Made by a program: the position numbers and the translations under genes. Shown piece after piece: positions 57,287-57,349 of a stretch of DNA of 57,349 nucleotides; position 1 is the stretch's first letter, and every line of letters starts with the position of its first letter. Location: contig DIAF01000045.1 in the NCBI GenBank assembly GCA_002414665.1, positions 270,967 through 328,315 of the forward strand. Reading direction: 5' to 3'. Source of the stretch: Halieaceae bacterium UBA5085 (GTDB lineage Bacteria; Pseudomonadota; Gammaproteobacteria; Pseudomonadales; Halieaceae). The notes under the pieces were generated by a model, which was given only the letters and a program-made list of their open reading frames with translations, ran no database searches and was not told the origin of the DNA.

Positions 57287-57349
57287 ATGAACCTGACGAT
57301 CATCCTCGGTGTTACCATGTTCACGGCGATCGTGCTCGCCCTGGTCGCC
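57287..57349 (+). CDS. nqrF: Na+-translocating NADH:quinone reductase subunit F, start only
   Basis: Only the first 21 codons lie in the window, from the ATG at 57287: an N-terminal membrane helix (LTIILGVTMFTAIVLALVA) typical of NqrF. The ferredoxin and FAD/NADH domains would lie beyond the right edge. The assignment rests on the operon order and this helix. Confidence 0.85.
   Translation, partial: MNLTIILGVTMFTAIVLALVA

Noticed and set aside
1..57349. CRISPR array, tRNA, rRNA or insertion sequence
   Set aside because: No regularly spaced repeats, cloverleaf patterns, rRNA segments or transposase motifs were found by eye; the only mobile-type gene is the integrase.

Overview
The window is a high-GC, densely packed chromosomal segment of a gammaproteobacterium. 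The gene order topA - small ORFs - lexA ... S-methyl-5'-thioinosine phosphorylase - csiV - mfd - gap - nqrABCDEF (39.7-57.3 kb) resembles the Pseudomonas-type arrangement as I remember it. The Na+-translocating NADH:quinone reductase suggests a marine or salt-adapted heterotroph. The protein style and the catabolic accessory genes fit the Halieaceae (Halioglobus/Haliea/Congregibacter, OM60/NOR5 clade). That placement is inference, not a search result. There are no rRNA or tRNA genes and no CRISPR array; one RNA gene, the 4.5S signal recognition particle RNA (ffs), is recognisable.

0-6 kb is accessory: a giant secreted-looking protein with a propeller-like middle and C-terminal ankyrin repeats, overlapped by a small TonB-C-like partner, then a minus-strand toxin-antitoxin pair and a P4-type integrase that look like the remains of a small island. 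6-10.8 kb: lytic transglycosylase slt, a pair of rSAM/selenodomain-associated transferases, a phage-lysozyme-like small protein, the SUI1-type factor YciH and slyX. 10.8-20.3 kb is catabolic: a two-subunit acyl-CoA dehydrogenase pair, a membrane-anchored amidohydrolase, a protein with a decayed RecB-like nuclease fold, a thioesterase, an epoxide hydrolase and an SRPBCC-SDR fusion. 20.3-27.7 kb: small conserved proteins, a methyltransferase, a thioredoxin, and an RND efflux operon (adaptor-pump-TetR) with two tandem 19-bp operator candidates upstream.

27.7-36.4 kb is a housekeeping run on the plus strand: ffs, dnaX, ybaB, recR, rnd, ycgL, ycgN, followed by a VWA / MoxR AAA / CoxE-like VWA module. 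36.4-39.6 kb: an rRNA methyltransferase, an IclR regulator, a glutaredoxin-like protein and a universal stress protein. 39.6-57.3 kb: topA (strong promoter and a leader hairpin), lexA (two SOS boxes over its promoter), a MscS-type channel, thioinosine phosphorylase, csiV, mfd, a long-form GAPDH and the nqr operon, which leaves the window at the start of nqrF.

The best leads for something new are: the standalone RecB-like protein with a substituted active site (15.1 kb); the ankyrin/propeller protein with its TonB-like partner (0-3.9 kb); the tandem operators of the RND operon; the toxin-antitoxin promoter that predicts a leaderless transcript; the topA leader hairpin; and a small basic protein with a SutA-like motif (20.3 kb). 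Family names come from motif recognition and memory. No database or structure search was run.
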